DNA of 16,611 nt, taken from Saliniplasma sp046497075. GTDB lineage: Archaea > Thermoplasmatota > Thermoplasmata > Halarchaeoplasmatales > Halarchaeoplasmataceae. The stretch is from NCBI GenBank assembly GCA_046497075.1, contig JAWOGF010000062.1, positions 1-16,611 on the forward strand, in the 5' to 3' direction. Shown in pieces: positions 6,022 through 13,384 of this stretch; positions within the stretch are counted from its first letter, which is position 1, and each line of letters opens with the position of its first letter. The translations under genes were made by a program, and so were the position numbers. The notes beneath the pieces were generated by a model. That model was given only the letters and a program-made list of their open reading frames with translations, was not told where the DNA came from and did no database searches.

Positions 6022-7797
6022 ATGGTAGATATAGATAGAATCAAAGAAGGATTAGAAGGGTATATCGAAGCAGGAATGAAGAAGCAGAACATCCCCGGAC
6101 TCGCCATATCTATAGTGGGTAGAGATGGTATATTATGGTCTGAAGGGTTTGGTTACACGGATAGAACGAAGCAAAGAGAAATCGATTCTAAAACACTTTT
6201 CAGTATCCAGTCAACGGGTAAAACTTTGACGGCAGTTTCATTTCTTAGGGCTGTTCAGAAAGGCTGGGTCGGTTTAGACGATAAATTGTTAGATCACTAT
6301 CCAGAATTCACAATCAAGAGCCGATTCGACACCGATGAAGTATCTAAGATCACTTTCAGGCATCTGCTCTCTCACAAAGCGGGGCTCACCCATGAAGCAC
6401 CTTTGGGTAGCAACTACGATATGGGTGACTGTACCTTCGAAGAACATATAGAGAGTATTTCTGACACATGGTTGAGGTCTAGAGTTGGGACGGAATATTC
6501 ATACTCCAACTTGGGTTTCGATCTCGTAGCCTACGTTCTTCAGAGAAAAAGCGGAAAATCGTTCCCTGAATATGTTAATGAAGAGTTGGCCGAACCCTTG
6601 GGTATCGATAAGTTGTTTTATGATAAGGAAGAAGCTATAGCTTATGGTAACACCGCCGTAGGGTTTTCGGGAAATTTCGAAACTAAATTCAAAAACATGA
6701 TGATCTACGGTGCCGGATGCCAGTACATGTCCGTAGATGGTCTGTTGCAGTACGTCAAAATGCAGTTGAACAACGGGTTGGTAAATGAAGATACGTTCCT
6801 AGAAAAAGATCTACTCGATGAGATGAGGACAGTGCAGATGCCTGCAGAGAGGCAGGAAGGGGGATACGGTCTTGGACTAGGGTATAACCCTTACATGTTC
6901 CAAGGTGTAGATATCTACCACCACGGAGGAGGAGGCTTCGGATTCTTGGGTATGATGATGTGGGCCCAGGAAGAGGGTTACGGAGTGATAGTCGAAACAA
7001 ATCAAGAAGTTTACAATAGTCTTTTCATGGATCTAACGGTAAAAGCACTAAAGATGGTACTGGAGGAATCTGGAGTCGAAATAAAACAAGGAAAGAATAG
7101 GATATTCGATGATAAGGCAGAAATAGATTTGAGCATAGATGTGCTAAAAAAGTACCAGGGGTCCTATATCTGCGATACCTTAGAGATGAATATAAAATTG
7201 GAAGATAAAAAACTCAAGGGCGACGTAGATGGGATGGAATTTGCACTCACTCCTATCGGTGATGGCCGATTCACTACGGATAAACCGCCGGGAATGAAAT
7301 TTTTCTTGGATGGAGGTAAGCCAGAGTACGTTGAATACATGAATTCCGAGGGAAATATCTATTATTTTTATTATCAAGATATCTCAAAAGATAGAATTTA
7401 TGATACTAAAAACCTGGAGGACAAACTGAAGTTATATCGAGGCTATATGTACGGAAATCCGTTCTTTACAGCACTTAAGATAGAGGAGGGCAACTTGGTA
7501 CTTTACTTCCATGGTTGTAAATGCATTTTGAACGAGTATCGACCAAATTTATTCTTCACCGCTCATGGTGAATCCTTCGAATTAAAAGAAGATAAGATGA
7601 TATTCAGGAATATAGAGCACAGAGGATACGATTTCCGTATGGATAAGGCGGATATGAACAATGATGAAAACAGATTAACTTATCCCCCGTCTATGTATGA
7701 CCTAGCCGGTGCTTTAAAATTCTTAGGCGACAAAAGACATGAACGAGTCAAAGAGTTGGCTGATGAATTAAATAAAAAGTATATGGGACATGATTGA
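6022..7797 (+). CDS. Serine hydrolase of the beta-lactamase / penicillin-binding-protein fold (PF00144)
   Basis: A 591-residue protein with no obvious signal peptide. The three class-C-type catalytic motifs are present: S64-T-G-K67 (SxxK), Y161-S-N163 (YxN) and H301-G-G303 (HxG, in place of KTG). Residues about 10-345 form the catalytic domain. About 355-590 is a beta-rich tail, including YQGSYICDTLEMNIKLEDKKL and a second RGYMYGNPFF unit, resembling the C-terminal lipocalin-like domains seen on long family members. The family includes beta-lactamases, D-amino-acid peptidases, esterases and LACTB proteins. Archaea lack murein, so a peptidase or esterase role is more likely than lactamase activity; the substrate is unknown. 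It is monocistronic, with its own TATA box and a long spacer on each side. Confidence 0.9.
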   Translation: MVDIDRIKEGLEGYIEAGMKKQNIPGLAISIVGRDGILWSEGFGYTDRTKQREIDSKTLFSIQSTGKTLTAVSFLRAVQKGWVGLDDKLLDHYPEFTIKSRFDTDEVSKITFRHLLSHKAGLTHEAPLGSNYDMGDCTFEEHIESISDTWLRSRVGTEYSYSNLGFDLVAYVLQRKSGKSFPEYVNEELAEPLGIDKLFYDKEEAIAYGNTAVGFSGNFETKFKNMMIYGAGCQYMSVDGLLQYVKMQLNNGLVNEDTFLEKDLLDEMRTVQMPAERQEGGYGLGLGYNPYMFQGVDIYHHGGGGFGFLGMMMWAQEEGYGVIVETNQEVYNSLFMDLTVKALKMVLEESGVEIKQGKNRIFDDKAEIDLSIDVLKKYQGSYICDTLEMNIKLEDKKLKGDVDGMEFALTPIGDGRFTTDKPPGMKFFLDGGKPEYVEYMNSEGNIYYFYYQDISKDRIYDTKNLEDKLKLYRGYMYGNPFFTALKIEEGNLVLYFHGCKCILNEYRPNLFFTAHGESFELKEDKMIFRNIEHRGYDFRMDKADMNNDENRLTYPPSMYDLAGALKFLGDKRHERVKELADELNKKYMGHD

Positions 7798-8103
7798 CCT
7801 AGAATCTCAGCCAAATATATCAATAACACCCTGGAACAAGTTACGCGATTCAAAAAATTTTCCAAGTAATAATAGAAGTCGTTCATAATACGAACACAAT
7901 CAGCTCTCCCTAACCTCCTGACATCCTTTTTTAGATTTCGATTCAACCATACGATCACTATCTGTTACCAATACACTCATCCTGAGCTGCGTTTATTGAC
8001 TCGTAGTTTCGGAATTTTCCTTATATTCTCATTCTTTAACACAACATGCTTTTACCGACCAGATCAGGCAACCAAAATCGACCCGAGGATAATCATTCAA
8101 AAG
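7798..8103. other. Long intergenic spacer upstream of the TetR-MATE operon
   Basis: No credible gene is seen on either strand; the minus-strand ORF overlapping its left part only mirrors the end of the hydrolase gene. The + strand is C/T-rich and G-poor around 7905-7980 and has a T6 run at 7927-7932, a plausible terminator for the hydrolase gene. Promoter and operator elements begin at 8104. Confidence 0.4.
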
Positions 8104-8112
8104 ATTTATAAA
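8104..8112 (+). promoter_or_regulatory. TATA-like promoter of the tetR-MATE operon
   Basis: ATTTATAAA-like sequence (TTTATAA at 8105-8111) is centred about 30 bp upstream of the ATG at 8138. The transcript probably starts at about 8134, so the regulator mRNA is close to leaderless. Confidence 0.6.
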
Positions 8113-8115
8113 CCT

Positions 8116-8131
8116 GACTGACCAATCAGTC
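8116..8131 (+). promoter_or_regulatory. TetR-type operator palindrome between the TATA box and the start codon
   Basis: GACTGACCAATCAGTC is a 16-bp site with two perfect 6-bp arms (GACTGA and TCAGTC) and a CCAA centre. It resembles operators of TetR/AcrR regulators. It starts just after the TATA box and ends 6 bp before the tetR ATG, covering the predicted transcript start. Binding there would block polymerase loading, so autorepression of tetR and the downstream pump gene is inferred. Confidence 0.7.
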
Positions 8132-8137
8132 TATACT

Positions 8138-8731
8138 ATGCATCCGGACGAAAGTATCCCGGACATAATTGAAAAGAAAGCCATGAAAGCCACGTACAAG
8201 GCTCTCTGTAAATACGGATACGCGGACTTAACCATGAAAAAGATAGCCGACGAGTCAGATAGGTGTAAATCCACTTTTCACTACCATTACGATACAAAGG
8301 AGAATCTTCTAGTCAATTTTATTCAGTACCTTCTAGAGGGTTTCGAGGAAAGGATGGTACCTGAAACCGAAGACCCGTTAGAAAAACTGAACGGATTTAT
8401 AGACAGGATGCTTTTCGGTGTAGGCGATGAAGAAACTACAGAGAGTTTCCATACCGCCCTTCTGGAGATCCGTTCCCAGGCTCCTTACAACGAAAAGTTC
8501 CAGGAACAGATCACCAAGAACGATGAGTACATACTACATATAACCACGAACATCATCCAAGAGGGGATAGAAAAAGGCATGTTCAAAGATACCGATCCAA
8601 AAAATACTGCCATAGTACTTCTTTCAGCTATAGATGGAGCCAGGGCCCGTCAGATCTCTACAGACCGCAGCGCTACTGAAGAACTTAGAACAGCTTTGGA
8701 TTGGGTAATAGATGAGCTGATACTAAGATAG
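8138..8731 (+). CDS. TetR/AcrR-family transcriptional regulator
   Basis: A 197-residue protein. The N-terminal helix-turn-helix covers about residues 12-58: MKATYKALCKYGYADLTMKKIA, then a recognition helix region ending in STFHYHYDTKENLL, the classic TetR signature. The remainder is all-helical and variable, as expected for the ligand-binding and dimer domain. Family members are dimeric repressors released from the operator by small ligands, often substrates of a neighbouring pump. Here a MATE exporter begins 16 bp downstream, and a matching palindrome lies upstream, so this is probably the pump's local repressor. The stop is TAG, followed two codons later by a second in-frame TAG. TAG is uncommon as a stop in this window. 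The inducing ligand cannot be told. Confidence 0.92.
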   Translation: MHPDESIPDIIEKKAMKATYKALCKYGYADLTMKKIADESDRCKSTFHYHYDTKENLLVNFIQYLLEGFEERMVPETEDPLEKLNGFIDRMLFGVGDEETTESFHTALLEIRSQAPYNEKFQEQITKNDEYILHITTNIIQEGIEKGMFKDTDPKNTAIVLLSAIDGARARQISTDRSATEELRTALDWVIDELILR

Positions 8732-8747
8732 GAGTTTTAGATAATAG

Positions 8748-10166
8748 ATGAAAAGATCCGTTGAGGAGAAGCGGGATCAGATCTTAAACGGAAAGATAGT
8801 AAAGACTTTACTGGTTTTAGCCTGGCCAGTGGTCCTCGGCAGCATGCTTCAGACAGCTTATAACATGGCGGATACTTTTTGGTTAGGGAGGGTCAGTAAA
8901 GAGGCTTTAGCGGCACCAAGTGTCGCATTCCCGTTGGTCATGGTACTTTTAGCCTTCGGTATGGGTCTAGCAACCGCTGGTATCTCTTTAGTATCTCAAC
9001 ATACCGGAAGTGGAGGAAAAAAGAAAGCCAACGAGGCTGCAGGTCAGGTATTCGGTCTACTTCTAGTCATCAGTATAATCACAGGTATAATCGGTTTCTT
9101 TTCAGCGGGTTGGGTGCTCAGGAATATCGTAGGTGCTCCAGAAGAAGTTTACCCATTGGCCCTGATATATGTGAGGATAATTTTCTTAGGGGCTCCTATC
9201 ACCTATGCTTTCACCTCATTCAGGTTCATTCTCAGAGGTGTTGGGGACATGAAGACATCCATGTATTTGAGAGCTATCGGTGTGACTTTGAATATGATCC
9301 TCGATCCGTTACTGATCCTGGGGATCGGACCTTTTCCAACATTAGGTGTTGCTGGAGCCGCTATAGCAACTGTAGCCACAAGAGGAGTTGCATCCGGCGT
9401 GGGCGTCTATCTACTTTTCACCGGTAAAGTAGGTTTAAAACTCAAGCTCAAACATCTCAAACTTAAACTCAAGTGGATAAAAAAGATATTCGATATAGGT
9501 TTACCCGCGTCGGGGGCAAGAGCCGGCAGTGCCCTGGGTTTCGTGGGTCTGATAGCGATAGTTTCAGTTTTCGGTACAATCCCATTGACTGCTTACAGTA
9601 TCGGAAGAAGGGTTATCCAGATGGTGAATCTGGGTATATGGGGATTCGCCAGTGCGACCATGACCATGGTCGGTCAAAACATCGGTGCCGGGAAGACCCT
9701 CAGGGCGGAAAAGATCGTTAAAAAGACCATCATGGTATCTGTGATATTGATGGTTTCCATATCGATAGCGATATACATATTCCGTACAGGGCTGGTAGGG
9801 ATATTCGCCGATGAAGGTGCTATCGAACAGTATTCAGCGGTTGTGAGCGAATCCGCTCGATTTGTAGCCATCTTCGTGTTCGCCATCCCATTTTATGGTT
9901 TATTCAGGATATTTGATTCCACTTATAGGGGTACTGGCCACACCAAGCCAGCCATGGTTTTATCACTCACGAGGATAATGGGTTTAAGGATCGGTCTGTC
10001 ATTCATATTGGCTTTTCCCGTATATGGTTACGGTTTGAACCTTGGTATCTTAGGTGTGTGGATAGGTATGTCTTTGAGCAATATAATCATAGCGTTCGTT
10101 TCTTACGGGTACTTCAGAACGGGCCGCTGGAAGGAGAAGACCATCGAGGAGGAGCAACCCACTTGA
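8748..10166 (+). CDS. MATE-family efflux transporter
   Basis: A 472-residue integral membrane protein with about 12 predicted helices and two MatE repeats. Family signatures include VLAWPVVLGSMLQTAYNMADTF-type sequence in helix 1, GMGLATAG, EAAGQVF, FILRGVGDMKT, LDPLLILG, GVAGAAIAT and, in the second half, GRRVIQMVNLGIWGFA, GQNIGAGK and DSTYRGTG. MATE proteins export drugs or metabolites by Na+ or H+ antiport across the cytoplasmic membrane. A GGAG ribosome site at 8731-8734 lies 13 bp before the ATG, and the gene follows tetR by 16 bp, so the two form one operon. The basic-hydrophobic loop at about residues 228-243 (LKLKLKHLKLKLKW) corresponds to the central cytoplasmic linker and has a counterpart in the second MATE gene here. 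Substrate unknown. Confidence 0.93.
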   Translation: MKRSVEEKRDQILNGKIVKTLLVLAWPVVLGSMLQTAYNMADTFWLGRVSKEALAAPSVAFPLVMVLLAFGMGLATAGISLVSQHTGSGGKKKANEAAGQVFGLLLVISIITGIIGFFSAGWVLRNIVGAPEEVYPLALIYVRIIFLGAPITYAFTSFRFILRGVGDMKTSMYLRAIGVTLNMILDPLLILGIGPFPTLGVAGAAIATVATRGVASGVGVYLLFTGKVGLKLKLKHLKLKLKWIKKIFDIGLPASGARAGSALGFVGLIAIVSVFGTIPLTAYSIGRRVIQMVNLGIWGFASATMTMVGQNIGAGKTLRAEKIVKKTIMVSVILMVSISIAIYIFRTGLVGIFADEGAIEQYSAVVSESARFVAIFVFAIPFYGLFRIFDSTYRGTGHTKPAMVLSLTRIMGLRIGLSFILAFPVYGYGLNLGILGVWIGMSLSNIIIAFVSYGYFRTGRWKEKTIEEEQPT

Positions 10167-10168
10167 AG

Positions 10169-12760
10169 TCACTTTTTCGATTGGACATGATCGATGACGT
10201 CCTGTATCTCACACGGCTGAACGACCAACAAGTCTCCCTCCTTAACTAACTCAAATCCAGCATCTATGGATTCTAACTCGTCAAGGACCACTTTCACATG
10301 TTCTTCGGCTAGACCCGTTTCTAAAACTCCTTGTTTTACCAATTCAGCGGTTTCACCTTTTTTACGATAACGGGGATCTGCATCGTTGATTATCACCTTA
10401 TCATAAACGTTACCTATCCCCCTTCCGAAATCGATTATATCTTCTGCAGGACGATTACCGGTTCCCTGACATACCACTATCTTCTCGCCTTCAGTGAGAT
10501 CATCGAGTATCTCTGAAAGTGCTTCAACAGCCGGTCTGTTGTGGCCGTAATCTATCATCACCTTAAACTTTCCCATGTCCATTATGTTCATCCTACCGGG
10601 GTTCTGACTTGTAGATGACTGAAAAGTCAACAGTCCGTTCTTTATGGATTCCAAATCAACATCCAAAGCAAAACAGGAAGCTACTGCGGCTAAAGTGTTC
10701 TGCACGTTGAAGGTCGCCTTTCCCTCGAAGGTTATCGGTATATCGGATACCTCGACCACATTCCAAACGTTTTCATCTTTCTTTATGACTATGTTATCAT
10801 CCTCTACGGTAACAACGGTACCCCCTTCCGAAAGATGTTCGACCACGGATGTTATACTAGGGTCTAAAGAAAAAAGAATTACATCTGAATGTACGATATC
10901 TTTGAATTTTAGGACGTTCGGGTCCTCTGCATTTAGTACTGATTTACCTGAGGGCTTAACGGTTTCGACCACTATGCCTTTTAACCGGGCCATATCTTCT
11001 ACGGTGTTTATCATACCTTGGCCTAGATGATCACGGCTAACGTTCAAAAATACACCTACATCACCTTCGTAATACCCCAGCCCTCTGCGAAGGATCCCCC
11101 CTCTAGCGACTTCCAATACCGCGTGGTCTATGCTCTTTTCTTTTAGAACGAACTTCGCTCCTTGAGGGCCACTAAAATCCCCCTCTTTTAAAAGATCGTT
11201 ACCCCGGAACAACCCGTCGGTACAGGCAATGCCCACTCCCTTCCCGTTTATCTTCAAGATGTGGGATATCAAACGTACGGTGGTCGTTTTCCCGTTGGTA
11301 CCCGTGACCGCGATGATCGGAACCGTGCTTTCGGACCCGGGCGGGAAAAGCATGTCGATCAACGGTTCAGCCACATTCCTTTTTTCCCCTTCATAGGGAT
11401 CCAGATGCATACGGAATCCAGGTGCTGCGTTCACTTCTATTATACCGCCGTCACTTTGATCTATAGGTTCTTTGAGATCCGGAACTATCAGGTCTATACC
11501 CATGACATCTAAACCGATGATATCCGCTATCCTCTCAGCTATCATCTTGTTTTTTGGGTGTACTGATCCGGTCACGTCGGTAGCGGTACCCCCTGAGCTG
11601 AGGTTCGCGGTGGATTTTAGGTGCAGTGTTTCACCTTCAGGAAGGACGGTTTCGAGAGTATAGCTTTTCTGATTTAGAATCCTCTTTGTCATGTGGTCTA
11701 CTTCGATCTTCGTCAAAGTCTTCTCGTGACCTACCCCCCTCCTGGGATCTCTGTTGACTTCATCGATCAGGTCCTGTATAGTGGATTCACCATCACCTGT
11801 GATCATGGGGGGATCCCTTCTAGCTGCAGCGACGAGTTCCCCGTCTATAACTAGTAACCTGTGGTCAGCACCTCTCAGATATTTTTCGATAACGACCAAC
11901 GGATTTATCCTCTTCGCCTCTTTGAAAGCAGTTTTCAGCTCTTCACTGTCTTCAACTCTTGATGATATACCCCGCCCATGATTTCCTATATTGGGTTTGA
12001 CCGCAACTGGATATCCTAACCATTTCGCTAGATCTAAAGCTTCTTCCACATTCCTAACCGTTTCACCACGGGGTACTGGTATCCCCGCTTCGTCTAGGAT
12101 ATCTTTCGTTCGCTCTTTTTCATCAGCGATCTCCATTGCGATGGCCGATGTGTTCTCGGTCATGCTAGCTTGTATTCTCCTCTGATTCTTACCATGACCG
12201 AGCTGGATATAGCTGTGCTCGTTGAGTCTTATGTATGGGATCCCTCTGTCCGAGGCTTCACTTACTATGGAGTCCGTGGTGGGACCGAGCATATTGCTGT
12301 CCCTGATCTCTTTCAACTTTTTCACGATCTCTTCGATATCCGGCATCTCGCCTCTAGCCAATGCCTCAACGACCCTGACTGCTTCTTGACCCGCCTTGAT
12401 GCCTGCATCCTCGTCTCTGTAACGGAAGGCTATCTCATATACTCCCTTTTCTTCAGTAGACATGGTCTTACCGAATCCCACTTCCATATTTGCAAGACAC
12501 TGCAGTTCTAGTGCCACATGTTCGACTATATGTCCCAGCCATGTTCCCTCCTCGACTCTTTCTAAAAACCCTCCTTCGTACCCTCTGCTGCATCCGTGTT
12601 CTTTAAGGGAGGGTAGAAGAGATTCTAGACGGTCCACAAAACCGGGTATCTCATTGGACGGCCTATCCTCGAACTCACCGATATCTAGAACCATGTATAT
12701 ATCTTGATAACGACTAAAGTAATTCGGCCCTCTGAGAGCCCTGATCTCTTGAATTTCCAT
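10169..12760 (-). CDS. cphA: Cyanophycin synthetase (CphA)
   Basis: About 863 residues, full length for the family. In order (numbered from an upstream ATG at 12769): the CphA-specific N-terminal domain (ALRGPNYFS, HGCS, GGFLERVEEGTW, GHIVEHVALELQ); an ATP-grasp domain with KPNIGNHGRG (about 258-267) and EVNAAPGFRMHLDP (about 445-458); and a Mur-ligase-like domain with VTGTNGKTTT (about 488-497), SRDHLG, and IDYGHNRPAVEAL. The enzyme uses ATP to add Asp and then Arg to a growing polymer, a nitrogen store in cytoplasmic granules. The ATG at 12760 is preferred over that at 12769: it yields MEIQEIRALRGPNY, matching the usual family N-terminus, and would be leaderless from the TATA-like box at about 12784-12794. 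No cyanophycinase gene is in the window. The gene converges with the MATE gene, with 2 nt between stops. Confidence 0.93.
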   Translation of the reverse strand: MEIQEIRALRGPNYFSRYQDIYMVLDIGEFEDRPSNEIPGFVDRLESLLPSLKEHGCSRGYEGGFLERVEEGTWLGHIVEHVALELQCLANMEVGFGKTMSTEEKGVYEIAFRYRDEDAGIKAGQEAVRVVEALARGEMPDIEEIVKKLKEIRDSNMLGPTTDSIVSEASDRGIPYIRLNEHSYIQLGHGKNQRRIQASMTENTSAIAMEIADEKERTKDILDEAGIPVPRGETVRNVEEALDLAKWLGYPVAVKPNIGNHGRGISSRVEDSEELKTAFKEAKRINPLVVIEKYLRGADHRLLVIDGELVAAARRDPPMITGDGESTIQDLIDEVNRDPRRGVGHEKTLTKIEVDHMTKRILNQKSYTLETVLPEGETLHLKSTANLSSGGTATDVTGSVHPKNKMIAERIADIIGLDVMGIDLIVPDLKEPIDQSDGGIIEVNAAPGFRMHLDPYEGEKRNVAEPLIDMLFPPGSESTVPIIAVTGTNGKTTTVRLISHILKINGKGVGIACTDGLFRGNDLLKEGDFSGPQGAKFVLKEKSIDHAVLEVARGGILRRGLGYYEGDVGVFLNVSRDHLGQGMINTVEDMARLKGIVVETVKPSGKSVLNAEDPNVLKFKDIVHSDVILFSLDPSITSVVEHLSEGGTVVTVEDDNIVIKKDENVWNVVEVSDIPITFEGKATFNVQNTLAAVASCFALDVDLESIKNGLLTFQSSTSQNPGRMNIMDMGKFKVMIDYGHNRPAVEALSEILDDLTEGEKIVVCQGTGNRPAEDIIDFGRGIGNVYDKVIINDADPRYRKKGETAELVKQGVLETGLAEEHVKVVLDELESIDAGFELVKEGDLLVVQPCEIQDVIDHVQSKK

Positions 12761-12783
12761 GTTTATCATCCCTTTTTATCTTT

Positions 12784-12794
12784 CAAATATTTTA
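12784..12794 (-). promoter_or_regulatory. TATA-like element of cphA
   Basis: On the minus strand this reads approximately CATAAAATATT, centred 28-30 bp upstream of the ATG at 12760. The spacing matches the other leaderless promoters in the window, but the box is weaker than the others. Confidence 0.35.
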
Positions 12795-12926
12795 TGTTAA
12801 GTGTCGAACCCTTATCGATCCTTAACAAGGTATCTCATATTAGTCAACAAAAGGTCAAGTTGTTTAATAAATATTACTGAACCGAAGGGCGAGAATATCA
12901 TCTATTTCTCATAGTAACCATCCACC

Positions 12927-12935
12927 TTTAAATAG
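12927..12935 (+). promoter_or_regulatory. TATA-like promoter of the small membrane protein gene
   Basis: TTTAAATAG is centred 27 bp upstream of the ATG at 12958, the ideal spacing for a leaderless archaeal transcript. The 12795-12926 stretch shared with the divergent cphA gene contains only short imperfect repeats, such as GTTAAG at 12796-12801 and CTTAAC at 12821-12826. Confidence 0.6.
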
Positions 12936-12957
12936 TTAACACGTCTTAATCACATAC

Positions 12958-13329
12958 ATGGAGAAGAAAAATATAGGTGCCATGGGTTTTTCCATGGGCC
13001 TTATATTCGGAGGAGGGGTATGGTTGGCTACCTCAGTGATGTTAGGGACTGAATTCACAGTATTCCTGATTCAAGGTGTAGGAGCAGGCATAATCATAGG
13101 TTCGGCATGTGCACTGGGATTGATCAAAGGTTGGTTCGGTCGAAAAGAGGCACTTGTCATGCCCTTCGGTATGGGTTGGGGGACCATGGTCGGGATCGTG
13201 ATCGGGCTTTTAGCAGCGTGGAGTGTTGATCTATCATATCTGACGGGATTTTCAGTCGGTGCTAGTGCTGGATTCATCAGCGGATTACTTATCGCATCGA
13301 TGCTGTGGATCTCTACTAAAAGAACCTGA
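12958..13329 (+). CDS. Small Gly-rich membrane protein with four predicted helices, unknown function
   Basis: A 123-residue protein made almost entirely of four hydrophobic helices (roughly residues 8-29, 34-56, 67-88 and 95-117) with Gly-rich packing motifs. A basic loop (KGWFGRKE, residues 57-64) separates the two halves. The halves look alike at a fixed offset of 59 residues: FSMG at 11-14 against FGMG at 70-73, G20 against G79, and VGA at 41-43 against 100-102. This suggests an internal duplication of a two-helix unit. I do not recognise the family, and there are no catalytic or metal-site residues to read. It is monocistronic with its own promoter, divergent from cphA and convergent with the nuclease-like gene. 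Confidence 0.75.
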   Translation: MEKKNIGAMGFSMGLIFGGGVWLATSVMLGTEFTVFLIQGVGAGIIIGSACALGLIKGWFGRKEALVMPFGMGWGTMVGIVIGLLAAWSVDLSYLTGFSVGASAGFISGLLIASMLWISTKRT

Positions 13330-13334
13330 CTTTT

Positions 13335-13349
13335 GTAACTAATTGTTAC
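13335..13349. repeat. Inverted repeat between convergent genes
   Basis: GTAAC-TAATT-GTTAC is a perfect 5-bp inverted repeat with a 5-nt centre, lying 6 bp after the stop of the small membrane protein and preceded by TTTT. It could be a weak hairpin at the 3' ends of the two convergent transcripts. The stem is short, so chance is possible. Confidence 0.3.
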
Positions 13350-13384
13350 TTGCTCCAGCTCTTGAAATATGTTATCTATCCAAA

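Noticed and set aside
6010..6025. GGTTCAAATGG resembles a tRNA T-loop
   Set aside because: No acceptor, anticodon or D-arm pairing surrounds it, and it overlaps the start of the hydrolase gene.
9430..9480. Repeated AAACTCAAG units giving an LKLKLKHLKLKLKW protein segment
   Set aside because: The second MATE gene has the corresponding loop (RLSLRSLRLKFRW), so this is the normal basic linker between MatE halves and not a separate repeat element.
10644..11030. Long + strand open frames across the cphA region, including a 128-codon one
   Set aside because: They lie antisense to well-conserved cphA domains, have no family features and no promoter or ribosome site.
12796..12826. GTTAAG/CTTAAC inverted repeat between cphA and the small membrane protein gene
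   Set aside because: The 6-bp arms are AT-rich and 19 bp apart in an AT-rich region; easily chance, so it is mentioned only within a promoter entry.
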